From NCBI RefSeq assembly GCF_028288225.1, contig NZ_JAQBOC010000031.1:124001-188000 (forward strand): a stretch of 64,000 nucleotides of DNA. The letters are read 5' to 3'. Shown in pieces: positions 1-8,222 of the stretch. This DNA comes from Mucilaginibacter sp. GTDB taxonomy: Bacteria > Bacteroidota > Bacteroidia > Sphingobacteriales > Sphingobacteriaceae. The notes beneath the pieces are model-generated. The model was not told the origin of the DNA. It did no database searches and was given only the letters and a program-made list of their open reading frames with translations. A program made the position numbers and the translations under genes. Every line of letters begins with the position of its first letter. Position 1 is the stretch's first letter.

Positions 1-86
1 GCAATTTTCTTGCGATAAGATGGTGGGGGATTATTTTGAGCTTTATAAACGGATCTTAAATAAATAAAACACTGCTGCAACTACTG

Positions 87-518
87 TTAAGCACTTTTCG
101 CATCCGGATCGGGCGAAACATTAGCCATGTGTGGTTCGATGTTTTCTGTTGATGTGTTTGCCAGATCAGGTTGATGATCATAATTTATTAAAGGCCGCAA
201 TTTAGTTTCTGAAGAGCCAGGATATGCATTTTCAATGATTTCTTCCTGGTGATACGGTTGAATTTCTGCTTCACGGGCATAACTATAGCCAAGTCTTTTA
301 TTTTCTTCCTCAATAAAAGTAAATAAATCACCCAGGCAAGAATGCACTGCCTGTAAAAATTTATAACTGGTTGATGTGAGACATTTTCCGGTATCATCCG
401 GCCCTTTTCCCGGCTCACAAAAATTAAGCTTGGTAATTATACCATTAATCAGCTCAACCTCAAATTTTCCTTCATTGTGCCAGGTCAAGTTGTTTTTTAT
501 TTCCCTAAAATGATCCAT
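87..518 (-). CDS. Hypothetical protein
   Basis: I do not recognise this 143-residue protein. It is acidic and polar, with no signal peptide or membrane segment, and has four cysteines in the first half (for example around LNFCEPGKG and the HSCLGD segment). The C-terminal 50 residues are rich in Pro, Asn, Thr and Glu and look disordered. I chose the ATG at 518 (MDHFREIK) because the longer frame to 557 begins with TTG. It is alone on the minus strand, and the 258 bases between it and the next gene at 777 are AT-rich and show no gene. The reading frame is plausible as a real gene, but nothing indicates its function. Confidence 0.55.
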   Translation of the reverse strand: MDHFREIKNNLTWHNEGKFEVELINGIITKLNFCEPGKGPDDTGKCLTSTSYKFLQAVHSCLGDLFTFIEEENKRLGYSYAREAEIQPYHQEEIIENAYPGSSETKLRPLINYDHQPDLANTSTENIEPHMANVSPDPDAKSA

Positions 519-776
519 TGCCTTAATAATTATTTTTTCATATAATATTTGTAACAAGCATATTATTAACTTAATAACAGCTTATTATTATGTACAATGG
601 CTATGCCAAAATTTTCTTTTTTAATAAAAGTGGCAAATAATATCAAAAGGGCATCTGCTAGCCTGTAAAGTGTTAAAAAGCTACTAAAGGTGTATACTAA
701 ATTGGAATTTTGTGCAGTAGTTTTAATAATTGATTTTACTTTTTAGTACATATGTACAAAGGCTAATAAATCAATC

Positions 777-2264
777 TTATATCCCTGCTTTGTCAGTTTC
801 CCTTTTGTCAGATAGCAACTTGGCAATAAGCTCAGTCAGGTCAACTTCCGCAAAGGCGGTCGATGAATCGGATACACCATAGGGTATTATAAGTTTGCCA
901 TTATGTACCAGCGCACCACATGAATATAATACGTTTGGTACGTAACCTTCGCGTTCATCACTGTTAGGGATCAGCAGAGGCTCTTTTAAGCGGCCTATTT
1001 CAACTTCAGGATCATCCAGCTTAAGCAAGCTGGCGCCAAGCACATACCTGCGCATCGGGCCCACGCCATGTGTTATTATTATCCAGCCATGTTTTGTTTC
1101 AATGGGCGAACCGCAATTGCCTATCTGGATAAATTCCCAGGTAAATTTGGGTTGCTGCAGCATTATAGGTTTTTCCCAAATGTTTATTTTATCAGAATAC
1201 ATGATGTAGTTATTACAACCATCTATCCTGGATATCATTGCAAACTTGCCATTTATTTTTCGCGGAAATAGTGCCAGGTTTTTGTTTTGGGCCCCGGCAC
1301 CATATAATGGCATTATTTTGAAATTATAAAAATCGGTTGTTTGTAATAGTTTTGGCATTATCAGCGAGCCGTCATATGCGGTATAGGTGGCGTAATACAC
1401 GGTGCTGTCGTCGTCATTTTTAAAATGCACAAATCTTGCATCTTCAATACCTTTGCGCTCATATTCAGAGATTGGGAATATAACCCGGTCAGATATATCG
1501 GTATCTAACGAAAAAACAATTTCATAATACGAATCGGCAAGCCATAATACTTTATCGTATTCCAATTTCTTCATATCGCTTTCCTGCAGCTTTTGCGAAT
1601 CTGAAATTATCCGGCGCAGGTTTGCATATTCAAAATGATGGTCCAGCTTCGACTCCAGCTCATCCAATACATTAATATCAATTTGAGTTATCGCTGCTTT
1701 GTCAAAAAAAAGTTTTTTATTATAAACAGCATTTCTAACAATTTCGGCCTCGTCAATATAGCTTCCCGCAGGCAAAACGGTAATATTATTTGCCTGGTCA
1801 AGTAAGGCGCGCCTAAAGGTTATGGATGATATATGCCCTTCACCAACGGCCCTGAAACTAATGATAACACGCCTTTGCCCTTCATGCAATTCAGTTTGGT
1901 CGGGATCTTCAACTATTGATGGATTAAAAAAAGCAGCTGATTCAATAGAGTATTCATGCGTAAAATAGGAACCGATTAATAGCTTGCGGTATACTGTTAA
2001 GGCATCATAATCAATATCAAGCTCGGCAAAAAGAGGTTTTAGTTTGCTGCAATGCCGGTTTAATGCACGTGTTATGTTCCTGTGCCGTCTTGAATACTCC
2101 TGTAATAAAGGCGAAACAATGCCAAATGCAACATCTTCGCTAATGCTCATAACTCTTTGAATTACCTCTTTTGCACGATCATTTCCATTAAAAAAGAATC
2201 TGGCAATTACACGTTTCGGGTCTGGGTTTATTCTTATTGGCTTACGTTCAATGGAAAGTCTCAT
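777..2264 (-). CDS. Glycoside hydrolase family 130 protein
   Basis: This 495-residue protein resembles GH130 enzymes, which act on beta-mannosides, in most cases by phosphorolysis of beta-1,4- or 1,2-linked mannosyl units. The N-terminal 200 residues are a helical extension seen in the longer members. The five-bladed propeller follows, with the G-I-E-D-A-R-F segment at 272-278 that matches the family's E-D-(P/A)-R active-site motif; D275 would be the general acid by homology. The C-terminal stretch with GYVPNVLYSCGAL is also typical. No signal peptide is visible, so it is probably cytoplasmic. In related genomes such genes sit near glycosyltransferases, but here none is adjacent. The exact substrate and whether it is a phosphorylase or a hydrolase cannot be read from the sequence. 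Confidence 0.85.
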   Translation of the reverse strand: MRLSIERKPIRINPDPKRVIARFFFNGNDRAKEVIQRVMSISEDVAFGIVSPLLQEYSRRHRNITRALNRHCSKLKPLFAELDIDYDALTVYRKLLIGSYFTHEYSIESAAFFNPSIVEDPDQTELHEGQRRVIISFRAVGEGHISSITFRRALLDQANNITVLPAGSYIDEAEIVRNAVYNKKLFFDKAAITQIDINVLDELESKLDHHFEYANLRRIISDSQKLQESDMKKLEYDKVLWLADSYYEIVFSLDTDISDRVIFPISEYERKGIEDARFVHFKNDDDSTVYYATYTAYDGSLIMPKLLQTTDFYNFKIMPLYGAGAQNKNLALFPRKINGKFAMISRIDGCNNYIMYSDKINIWEKPIMLQQPKFTWEFIQIGNCGSPIETKHGWIIITHGVGPMRRYVLGASLLKLDDPEVEIGRLKEPLLIPNSDEREGYVPNVLYSCGALVHNGKLIIPYGVSDSSTAFAEVDLTELIAKLLSDKRETDKAGI

Positions 2265-2452
2265 AAAAAAAATGGTATTTATACAGTAACGTCAATGCTA
2301 TTAAATTGATTGGGGCAATTTTACAAACCTTTTATTTAATTTAGGTTATAAATGTTGTAAATGTTAAAATTATGTAAGAGATAATTTTTTTAACTTTTAC
2401 GTCACTTGCAACCTTTACAACTTAATAAACCAAATTAGTATCTTGCCTGCCC

Positions 2453-3130
2453 ATGAATGTATTAATTGTAGAAGATGAAAAAGGACTGGCGCTTGAAATT
2501 GATGAGTTTCTGAGCCATGAAGGCTTTACTATTGAACACGCCCGCACTAAAAGCATAGCGAGTGAAAAAATATTTGTTAACAACTATGATTTTATATTGC
2601 TTGACTTGAATTTGCCTGATGGCGATGGCTTCGGCCTGCTGCAAATGCTTAAAGGCTTAAAAGAGCGCGATGATGCGGTAATTATTTTAACTGCCCGCGG
2701 TGCGGTGGATGATAAAGTGCACGGCCTTGAACAGGGAGCCGACGATTACCTTGCAAAACCATTTTCATTAAATGAGCTATTAGCCCGCATGCATGCCATA
2801 ACCAGGCGCAAGCATAAGCTTGAAAGCAATGATATAACGGTTAAGGAATTTAAAATGAATATACAAAATCGTACTGTGCACTATAATACAGAGCGGATAA
2901 ACTTAACTAAAAAAGAATTTGAAATATTTAATTACCTGGTATTAAACAAAAACCGGGTAATATCGCGCACAAATTTAACCGAACACGTTTGGGGCGATGT
3001 GCTTGAAATTAATTCAGATTCGAACTTTGTTGATGTGCATGTAAAAAACCTCAGGAAAAAGCTATCCCAATTTGAACCGATAGAATGGTTTGAAACGGTA
3101 AGGAGCATTGGGTATAGGGTTAATATTTAA
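2453..3130 (+). CDS. OmpR/PhoB-family response regulator
   Basis: This is a 225-residue two-domain response regulator. The receiver domain (1-115) has the acidic pair E7/D8, the phospho-acceptor D51 in LLDLNLPDGDG, T80 and K102 in AKPF. The C-terminal winged helix (about 128-224) has the usual LTKKEFEIFNYL helix and a recognition region ending ETVRSIGYRV. It is followed after 110 bases by the sensor kinase at 3241, so the two form one two-component system. The start is the ATG at 2453, preceded by TATCTTGCC, a weak match to the Bacteroidota -7 box. The sensed signal and target genes are not evident. The upstream GH130 gene is divergent and could be a target, but this is only a guess from position. 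Confidence 0.93.
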   Translation: MNVLIVEDEKGLALEIDEFLSHEGFTIEHARTKSIASEKIFVNNYDFILLDLNLPDGDGFGLLQMLKGLKERDDAVIILTARGAVDDKVHGLEQGADDYLAKPFSLNELLARMHAITRRKHKLESNDITVKEFKMNIQNRTVHYNTERINLTKKEFEIFNYLVLNKNRVISRTNLTEHVWGDVLEINSDSNFVDVHVKNLRKKLSQFEPIEWFETVRSIGYRVNI

Positions 3131-3136
3131 GGAGCG

Positions 3137-3234
3137 GTTGATTGAGTTGATTAAGAGAGTAGTTGATTGGGTTAATAAAGAATTGGAAAATAACTTAATC
3201 AACTTAATCAACCCAATCTAACTTAATCAACTTA
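3137..3234. repeat. Word-type intergenic inverted repeat before the sensor kinase
   Basis: The arm 3137-3155 (GTTGATTGAGTTGATTAAG) pairs with 3194-3212 with one G-U position. The word GTTGATT/AATCAAC and its complement recur through the whole spacer up to six bases before the kinase ATG at 3241. The same words appear at 12938-13031 and 35665-35809. In the mRNA this would fold into a long hairpin in the 5' leader of the kinase. Confidence 0.8.
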
Positions 3235-3240
3235 ACACAC

Positions 3241-4578
3241 ATGAAACTACAAATAAAACTGGCTTTATATAATACCTTAACAAAGCTGGCTATTATTGTA
3301 TTTACAGGGTTGCTTATTTTGTTCTCGCTTGAGAAGATCACTTATGCACATTTATCAACAAGGCTTGAAAACAAAAAGGATGTATTTATAAGAAACCTTT
3401 CATCAAAAGAAATTAGCCAGATATTAAGTCAGCAGCAAAGTTTTACCAATTATAATATTTTAAAAGAGGAATATATATTTCTTAAATTAATTCCCTACCA
3501 ACCCAACAGAGACTCTACAGAAAGCTTTACTACCCAGCGCCGAACCTTTGAGAAAAGTACAGATAGTTACCTTATTTTAACTTATCGCTTTAATTTCGAA
3601 AACCATAGCTACCTGCTGGAAATAGGGGATACCCTTGATACTGTAATACAGTTAAAGCAAACCATTAAGCAGTTTACGCTGCTGATGTTAGTAGTTGCAT
3701 TATTGCTTACACTGGTTATCGACTTAATTTTTACCAAGTACCTGCTGGCGCCGTTCTATCGCATTATTGACAGGAAACTGGTCAAGGTAAATGATCCTAT
3801 GAACTTTGATTACGAAAAGGTTGAGACCAGCACACAGGATTTTAGGCTGCTTGATGACAGCATAAGCACCCTGATGAAAAAAATAGCCGACCTGTTTATA
3901 CTGGAGAAACAATTTATTGCTAATGTATCACATGAGTTGCTTACACCTATTTCCATCATAAGTTCGAGGCTGGAAAATATACTATCGCATGAAGAGTTAA
4001 AGGAGGATAGCGAGAACAAAATATTTGCCTCACTAAAAACTTTAAACAGGTTAAAATCAATTATAAACAGCTTGCTTTTGATATCGAAGGTTGAAAATAA
4101 CCAATTTAATAAAAACGACAAGATCTACATTGCTGATATTGTAGCTGAGGTTTTCAAGGAACTTGAAGACAGGCTGGAGGACAGAAAAATTACTTTCAGC
4201 AACAATGTAAAGCATACGTACTCAATATGGGGTAATCATAGCTTAATGCATACCGTATTGTTTAATATTATAAACAATTCAATTAAATATAACCGGGAGC
4301 AGGGCAGCATTGTAATTACAGACCACTTCAATTATGAAGGATATATGCTTGAAATTGCAGATACCGGAACAGGAATGAGTGAGCAGCAAATTGAGAAAGC
4401 CTTTAACCGCTTTGAAAAACTGGATACCGACGAAAAGGAAAGCTATGGGTTAGGCCTTGCCATTGTAAAAAGTATAGCTACGTTTCACGACATAAAAATC
4501 CAGATAAAATCAGTGAGAAACGAGGGGACTGCAATTAAACTTATTTTTAATCAACACAACTTCACTAAATCTTCATAA
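3241..4578 (+). CDS. Two-component sensor histidine kinase
   Basis: A 445-residue inner-membrane kinase, partner of the regulator at 2453. Membrane segments lie at about 13-29 and 144-165, enclosing an extracytoplasmic sensor of about 110 residues. A HAMP-like linker follows, then the DHp helix with H231 in NVSHELLTP, and an HATPase domain with the N box (FNIINNSIKYN), G1 box (DTGTGM) and G2 box (YGLGLA). The H box has Leu where most kinases have Arg (HELRTP); this is a tolerated but uncommon variant. No ligand family can be assigned to the sensor. A word-type inverted repeat fills the leader between regulator and kinase, which might set their expression ratio. Confidence 0.92.
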   Translation: MKLQIKLALYNTLTKLAIIVFTGLLILFSLEKITYAHLSTRLENKKDVFIRNLSSKEISQILSQQQSFTNYNILKEEYIFLKLIPYQPNRDSTESFTTQRRTFEKSTDSYLILTYRFNFENHSYLLEIGDTLDTVIQLKQTIKQFTLLMLVVALLLTLVIDLIFTKYLLAPFYRIIDRKLVKVNDPMNFDYEKVETSTQDFRLLDDSISTLMKKIADLFILEKQFIANVSHELLTPISIISSRLENILSHEELKEDSENKIFASLKTLNRLKSIINSLLLISKVENNQFNKNDKIYIADIVAEVFKELEDRLEDRKITFSNNVKHTYSIWGNHSLMHTVLFNIINNSIKYNREQGSIVITDHFNYEGYMLEIADTGTGMSEQQIEKAFNRFEKLDTDEKESYGLGLAIVKSIATFHDIKIQIKSVRNEGTAIKLIFNQHNFTKSS

Positions 4579-4628
4579 TTGCTGTGTTACTTTGGGATGT
4601 GGAGTTTTAGTTCCTTTGTTACCCCTAT

Positions 4629-4660
4629 AAAGCTGTTTCTTAAAAGGAACAGCTTTTTTT
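4629..4660 (+). terminator. Rho-independent terminator after the sensor kinase
   Basis: AAAGCTGTT (4629-4637) pairs with AACAGCTTT (4648-4656) across a 10-base loop and runs into a series of T to 4660. It closes the two-component operon and reaches the stop codon of the convergent DUF58 gene at 4659. Confidence 0.8.
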
Positions 4661-5573
4661 ATATCATTTTGTTCCGCTTAATAAGGTATGATTTTAGTAC
4701 GTTATTATAGCCGTCTTCAATATAAGCATCAACAATATCAATATGGTATTGTGCACATTTTAACTCAAGCTGGTGGCGGTAGTATGCCAATGACGAGATA
4801 TAAGAATCCCTTATTTTATTTGGATGCACCCGTACCTGTTCGCCGCTTTCTATATCAATAAATTGATGCGGGCGGTTATCAAAATTAAAATCAATCTCTT
4901 TTTTCTTGTCGTTAACATTAAAAATAACCACTTCGTGCTTGTTATATTTTAAATGCTGGATGGCTGCAAACAGTGATTGCATTTTTTCTGGGTTCAAGCT
5001 ATTTTCGAGCATGTCGCTAAACAAAATGATCATCGAGCGCTGATGGATTTGCCCGGCAACCTGGTGCAGCACTTGTGTAATGTTTGTAGCTGTATTTATT
5101 TTAGGGTTATTATATGCTTTTTCAAGTTCGGCATACAAATAAAACAGGTGCGATGTGGTTGATTTTACCGGGGTTATTATATCGGCTTTGTCACTAAACA
5201 AGCATAAACCAAATGCATCCCGCTGTTTTTTAAACAGGTACATAAGTGATGCTATTGCATAGATAGAAAATTGCAGCTTGTTTATCCCTTTATCAGGGAA
5301 ATTCATGGATGACGATGTATCCAGCAAAAGGTAGCAGCGAAGATTAGTTTCTTCTTCAAACTGTTTTACAAACAACTTATCGGTACGGGCAAGAAGCTTC
5401 CAGTCGATATTTTTTACCGATTCGCCATTGTTATAGAGGCGGTGTTCGGCAAACTCTACCGAAAAGCCATGAAAAGGGCTTTGATGTAAGCCGGTAATAA
5501 AACCTTCGACAACCTGGCGAGCCAGCAGCTCGAGGTTGGCTAATTGTCTTATATGCTGGTCATTACTTAACAT
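4659..5573 (-). CDS. DUF58 domain-containing protein (VWA-like)
   Basis: A 304-residue cytoplasmic protein of the DUF58 family. The N-terminal motif around 50-66 (GESVKNIDWKLLART) is the family hallmark, followed by a VWA-like fold with the MIDAS sequence D85-T-S-S-S at the end of strand one. Members usually sit in an operon with a MoxR AAA ATPase and VWA/BatA-type membrane proteins. Here it is alone: thioredoxin lies upstream on the same strand and no MoxR gene is near. It probably acts as an adaptor in MoxR-type chaperone systems, but that is inferred from the family only. Translation starts at the ATG at 5573. Confidence 0.85.
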   Translation of the reverse strand: MLSNDQHIRQLANLELLARQVVEGFITGLHQSPFHGFSVEFAEHRLYNNGESVKNIDWKLLARTDKLFVKQFEEETNLRCYLLLDTSSSMNFPDKGINKLQFSIYAIASLMYLFKKQRDAFGLCLFSDKADIITPVKSTTSHLFYLYAELEKAYNNPKINTATNITQVLHQVAGQIHQRSMIILFSDMLENSLNPEKMQSLFAAIQHLKYNKHEVVIFNVNDKKKEIDFNFDNRPHQFIDIESGEQVRVHPNKIRDSYISSLAYYRHQLELKCAQYHIDIVDAYIEDGYNNVLKSYLIKRNKMI

Positions 5574-5580
5574 ATTATAT

Positions 5581-5715
5581 GATTACACCGATTATAAAAA
5601 AGATTTCACCGATTTATAAGAATGGTTATACTGATTATAAAAACATTGATTTATAAAACAATTGCACCGATCAGATTTTTCTAATCGGTGCAATCATCCT
5701 ATAATCAGTGTAATC
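5581..5715. repeat. Nested word-type inverted repeat between DUF58 gene and trxA
   Basis: The outer arms 5581-5596 and 5700-5715 (GATTACACCGATTATA and its complement, one mismatch) enclose a tight hairpin, 5661-5674 with 5681-5694 (ATTGCACCGATCAG, one mismatch, 6-base loop). The words ATTACACCGATTATAA and variants recur several times inside. It begins five bases after trxA ends and could serve as its terminator. Confidence 0.8.
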
Positions 5716-5719
5716 CTGT

Positions 5720-6040
5720 TTAAACTAATTGCTTAGCTAATTTATCAGTTAAAACAGATTTTGGAACAGCGCCAATTTGTTTATCAACGATCTCGCCGTT
5801 TTTAAAGAATAATAGAGCTGGTATATTGCGGATCCCAAATTTTACTGAGATACCGGGATTATGGTCGACATTAACTTTTCCTACAACCGCCTTGCCTTCA
5901 TACTCTTTTGCAATTTCTTCAACTACAGGACCTACCATACGACAAGGTCCGCACCATTCTGCCCAAAAATCAATTAATACTGGTTTGTCAGATTTAAGGA
6001 CGAGTTCGTCAAAGTTTGCATCAGTTATTTCTAAAGCCAT
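5720..6040 (-). CDS. trxA: Thioredoxin
   Basis: A 106-residue classical thioredoxin, the general cytoplasmic dithiol reductant that is recycled by thioredoxin reductase. The active site is W29-C30-G-P-C33 in FWAEWCGPC, with the buried D26 and the cis-proline at the IPAL segment (about residue 74) in place. Length and motif order match the family throughout. It is transcribed alone from a promoter with a perfect TTTG-N21-TATATTTG arrangement (6069-6101), giving a leader of roughly 20 bases. The nested inverted repeat at 5581-5715 follows the stop codon. Confidence 0.96.
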   Translation of the reverse strand: MALEITDANFDELVLKSDKPVLIDFWAEWCGPCRMVGPVVEEIAKEYEGKAVVGKVNVDHNPGISVKFGIRNIPALLFFKNGEIVDKQIGAVPKSVLTDKLAKQLV

Positions 6041-6068
6041 GATTTCTAAAATTTATTTTTTTGTTTTA

Positions 6069-6101
6069 CAAATATATACTATTCAAATAGCTTGCCGCAA
6101 A
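6069..6101 (-). promoter_or_regulatory. Promoter of trxA
   Basis: On the minus strand TTTG (6101-6098), a 21-base spacer and TATATTTG (6076-6069) match the Bacteroidota -33/-7 consensus TTTG-N19-21-TAnnTTTG. The ATG of trxA is 28 bases downstream of the -7 box. Confidence 0.75.
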
Positions 6102-6350
6102 TGTATACGTGACAATATGACAATTAAATTATTGCCGGCCTGCCTAAATGTATTGTTTGAATTTGGGTTGACAATAGGATGAGTTTTTGATTGCATTTGG
6201 ATGATGATGTACTGCTTTTTTGTCTGATTGAAATTTGTTTGGGCCATGATTTTAGGGTTTAAAAGATGCTTGATTTCTTAAAATCCGAAATCGAAAACCT
6301 GAATTTCAAAATATCTCACATCGCACATCACACATCTCATATCTAAAACA

Positions 6351-6358
6351 TACATTTG
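6351..6358 (+). promoter_or_regulatory. Candidate -7 box just before the gldA-like gene
   Basis: TACATTTG matches TAnnTTTG and is separated from ATG by only four bases (AAAC). No clear TTTG lies at the right distance upstream. If used, transcription would start at or within the start codon. Confidence 0.4.
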
Positions 6359-6362
6359 AAAC

Positions 6363-7070
6363 ATGAGCATTGTTGTTGAATCATTAACAAAAGTTTATGG
6401 GGCGCAAAAGGCGCTTGATGGTATTAGCTTTAGCGCCAGACCGGGTGTATTAGGCTTTTTGGGGCCTAACGGCGCAGGCAAATCAACCACCATGAAAATA
6501 CTTACCGGGTTTATTCCGCAAACAGCGGGTAAGGCATCGGTATGTGGGTTTGATGTTGAAACACACGCAATAGATGTAAAACGCAATATAGGCTACCTGC
6601 CTGAAAGCAATCCGCTATACCTGGATATGTATGTGAAAGAATCACTGGGATTTATTGCAGGCATCCATCAATTGAAATCGCCCCAGAAACGAATTGCTGA
6701 AATTATAGAACAAACCGGGTTGGGCCCTGAACAGCATAAGAAAGTAGGACAGCTCTCAAAGGGTTATCGCCAGCGTGTGGGCCTTGCACAAGCCATATTG
6801 CATGATCCTGAAGTGCTGATCCTGGATGAGCCCACATCAGGACTTGATCCTAACCAGCTGATAGGTATCCGCCAGCTGATCCTTGATCTTGGTAAAACAA
6901 AAACCGTGATCCTGTCAACCCATATTATGCAGGAGGTGGAGGCTGTTTGCAGCCAGGTTATCATCATAAATAAAGGAAAGATAGTAGCCAATGATACCCT
7001 TGGAGGATTGCGGGATAAAAATAAAGGTAAAATGCTGGAGAACATATTTATCGGGCTGACGAATGTGTAG
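6363..7070 (+). CDS. gldA: GldA-like ABC transporter ATP-binding protein (short)
   Basis: A 235-residue ABC ATPase of the ABC-2 type, most like GldA, which in gliding Bacteroidota works with GldF and GldG. The Walker A motif GPNGAGKS is at 34-41, the signature LSKGYRQR at 131-138 and Walker B VLILDEP at 151-157; the H-loop is in STHIMQEVEA. From family knowledge GldA is about 300 residues long, with a C-terminal domain of about 60-70 residues before a final LE-x-(I/V)F segment. Here that domain is missing: the frame goes from GKIVANDTLGGLRDKNKG straight to LENIFIGLTNV. This looks like an internal in-frame deletion. The likely partner, fused gldFG, lies at 15746-18151. The gene symbol is by similarity; gliding is not implied. 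Confidence 0.75.
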   Translation: MSIVVESLTKVYGAQKALDGISFSARPGVLGFLGPNGAGKSTTMKILTGFIPQTAGKASVCGFDVETHAIDVKRNIGYLPESNPLYLDMYVKESLGFIAGIHQLKSPQKRIAEIIEQTGLGPEQHKKVGQLSKGYRQRVGLAQAILHDPEVLILDEPTSGLDPNQLIGIRQLILDLGKTKTVILSTHIMQEVEAVCSQVIIINKGKIVANDTLGGLRDKNKGKMLENIFIGLTNV

Positions 7071-7107
7071 TTAATGTTTAATTTTATTGGGAAAACCTTA
7101 TCAAAAA

Positions 7108-7671
7108 ATGATTGCAATACAAAGTATACAAAATAGAATTTATGAGATTCGTGGTGAAAGGGTAATGCTGGATATGGATTTAGCGGCACTTTATGAAGTA
7201 GAAACCAGGATACTTAATCAATCCGTAAAACGGAACATTAAACGGTTTCCGGAGGATTTTATGTTTCAATTATCAACTGCTGAATGGCAAAATATGTCAT
7301 CACAAAATGTGACGACTTATCCCGGAAATAATCCATCATCACAATTTGTGATGATGGATTTACCCAAAAATCGGGCAGGAAAATATTTGCCTTATGCTTT
7401 CACCGAACAAGGAGTTGCCATGTTAAGCGGCATACTAAATAGCGATACTGCTATAAATATGAACATTGCAATTATGCGGGCTTTTGTAGCAATAAGGAGG
7501 CTTACTTTAAATCAAATGGATTTGAAAGAACAGTTACAAGAAATAAAGGAAAGGTTGGGTGAGCATGATGTACAACTAAACCAAATTTATGACGCAATGG
7601 AAAATCTAATGGACGAAAAAATAGCCCAGAAAAAGTGGGATGATAGGGAAAGAATAGGATTTAAGAAATAA
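7108..7671 (+). CDS. ORF6N domain-containing protein
   Basis: A 187-residue protein with an N-terminal ORF6N (KilA-N-related) DNA-binding domain, seen in the IRGERVMLDMDLAALYEVET segment and in the LPYAFTEQGVAMLS motif near residue 115. The C-terminal part is a coiled coil (about 130-180). ORF6N proteins occur in phages and, in many copies, on Bacteroidota chromosomes, where their role is unclear. The segment between the two motifs holds two SSQ repeats (MSSQNVTTYP and PSSQFVMMD), and the DNA coding for them forms two tandem palindromes, 7296-7316 and 7331-7359. I start at ATG 7108, since the longer frame begins with TTG. It follows the shortened gldA by 37 bases. Confidence 0.85.
   Translation: MIAIQSIQNRIYEIRGERVMLDMDLAALYEVETRILNQSVKRNIKRFPEDFMFQLSTAEWQNMSSQNVTTYPGNNPSSQFVMMDLPKNRAGKYLPYAFTEQGVAMLSGILNSDTAINMNIAIMRAFVAIRRLTLNQMDLKEQLQEIKERLGEHDVQLNQIYDAMENLMDEKIAQKKWDDRERIGFKK
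7296..7359. repeat. Two tandem palindromes inside the ORF6N gene
   Basis: 7331-7344 and 7346-7359 are perfect 14-base complements around a single T, a 29-base palindrome (core CATCACAA-T-TTGTGATG). A second dyad at 7296-7304/7308-7316 (GTCATCACA-AAA-TGTGACGAC) has one mismatch. The two share the core TCATCACAA, so one looks like a duplicate of the other. Confidence 0.9.
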
Positions 7672-7678
7672 TTTTAGA

Positions 7679-8221
7679 ATGGAATCAGTGTTTAGTTTAA
7701 AGAAAAAAATATTGAAATCAAGTTGTCTTTTTGTTCTATTGATTTGTTGGTCTGCATTGGTAAAAGCCCAGGATGAGCCTCTTAAAAAAGCCATTAGCCT
7801 GGGTGCAGAATTGGGCATTCCTAATGCCAGTGTTTACAGCATAGGGGTAGGGATATCTGGCAAAGCCGAATTTCCTGTTTCAAGCAAGGTTGCTATAACG
7901 GCAACAGCAGCTTATTCAGCTTTTTTCTATAAAAGTAATTTGTTCAACAATTCTAAAACATTAACATCGGCGCGGTTTATACCGTTAAAGGCCGGAGTTA
8001 AATATTATCTGAATCCGGGTGTTTATTTTGAGGGCGAGCTTGGAACAGCTATTGAAACTAATTATTTAAAGCAGGATCTTTTTGCGTTTTCACTGGGACC
8101 GGGGTTTATTATCCCTATAAAAGGAAAATATGGCATTGATTTTGGTTTGAGGTATGAAAAATGGTCAAACCACCAGGTGCAGCAAACCGCAATAAGATTT
8201 GCCCACAGGTTTGGCTGGTAA
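7679..8221 (+). CDS. Small outer-membrane beta-barrel protein (paralog 1 of 4)
   Basis: A 180-residue protein with a signal peptide (about 1-31, ending KAQ) and alternating hydrophobic strands ending in an aromatic terminal strand (AHRFGW), as expected for an eight-stranded outer-membrane barrel. It shares the blocks FIPLKAGVKYY, GPGFIIP, LRYEKWSNH and AIRFAHRF with the genes at 18252, 19694 and 21693, so all four form one family. It is the most divergent with paralog 18252. It follows the ORF6N gene by seven bases and overlaps nothing; co-transcription is likely. No specific function is known for this family. Confidence 0.75.
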   Translation: MESVFSLKKKILKSSCLFVLLICWSALVKAQDEPLKKAISLGAELGIPNASVYSIGVGISGKAEFPVSSKVAITATAAYSAFFYKSNLFNNSKTLTSARFIPLKAGVKYYLNPGVYFEGELGTAIETNYLKQDLFAFSLGPGFIIPIKGKYGIDFGLRYEKWSNHQVQQTAIRFAHRFGW

Positions 8222-8222
8222 A

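Larger units (their letters stand above)
6041..6362. other. Intergenic region between trxA and gldA-like gene
   Basis: No gene is visible in these 322 bases. They hold the trxA promoter at the left and, at 6313-6348, a low-complexity series of the words CACATC and CTCATATCT, the complement of the words at 32078-32104 and 23500-23531. A TACATTTG box (6351-6358) ends four bases before the ATG at 6363. Confidence 0.6.

Noticed and set aside
7679..8221. Possible virulence porin or adhesin
   Set aside because: Only a generic small barrel pattern is seen; nothing supports virulence.
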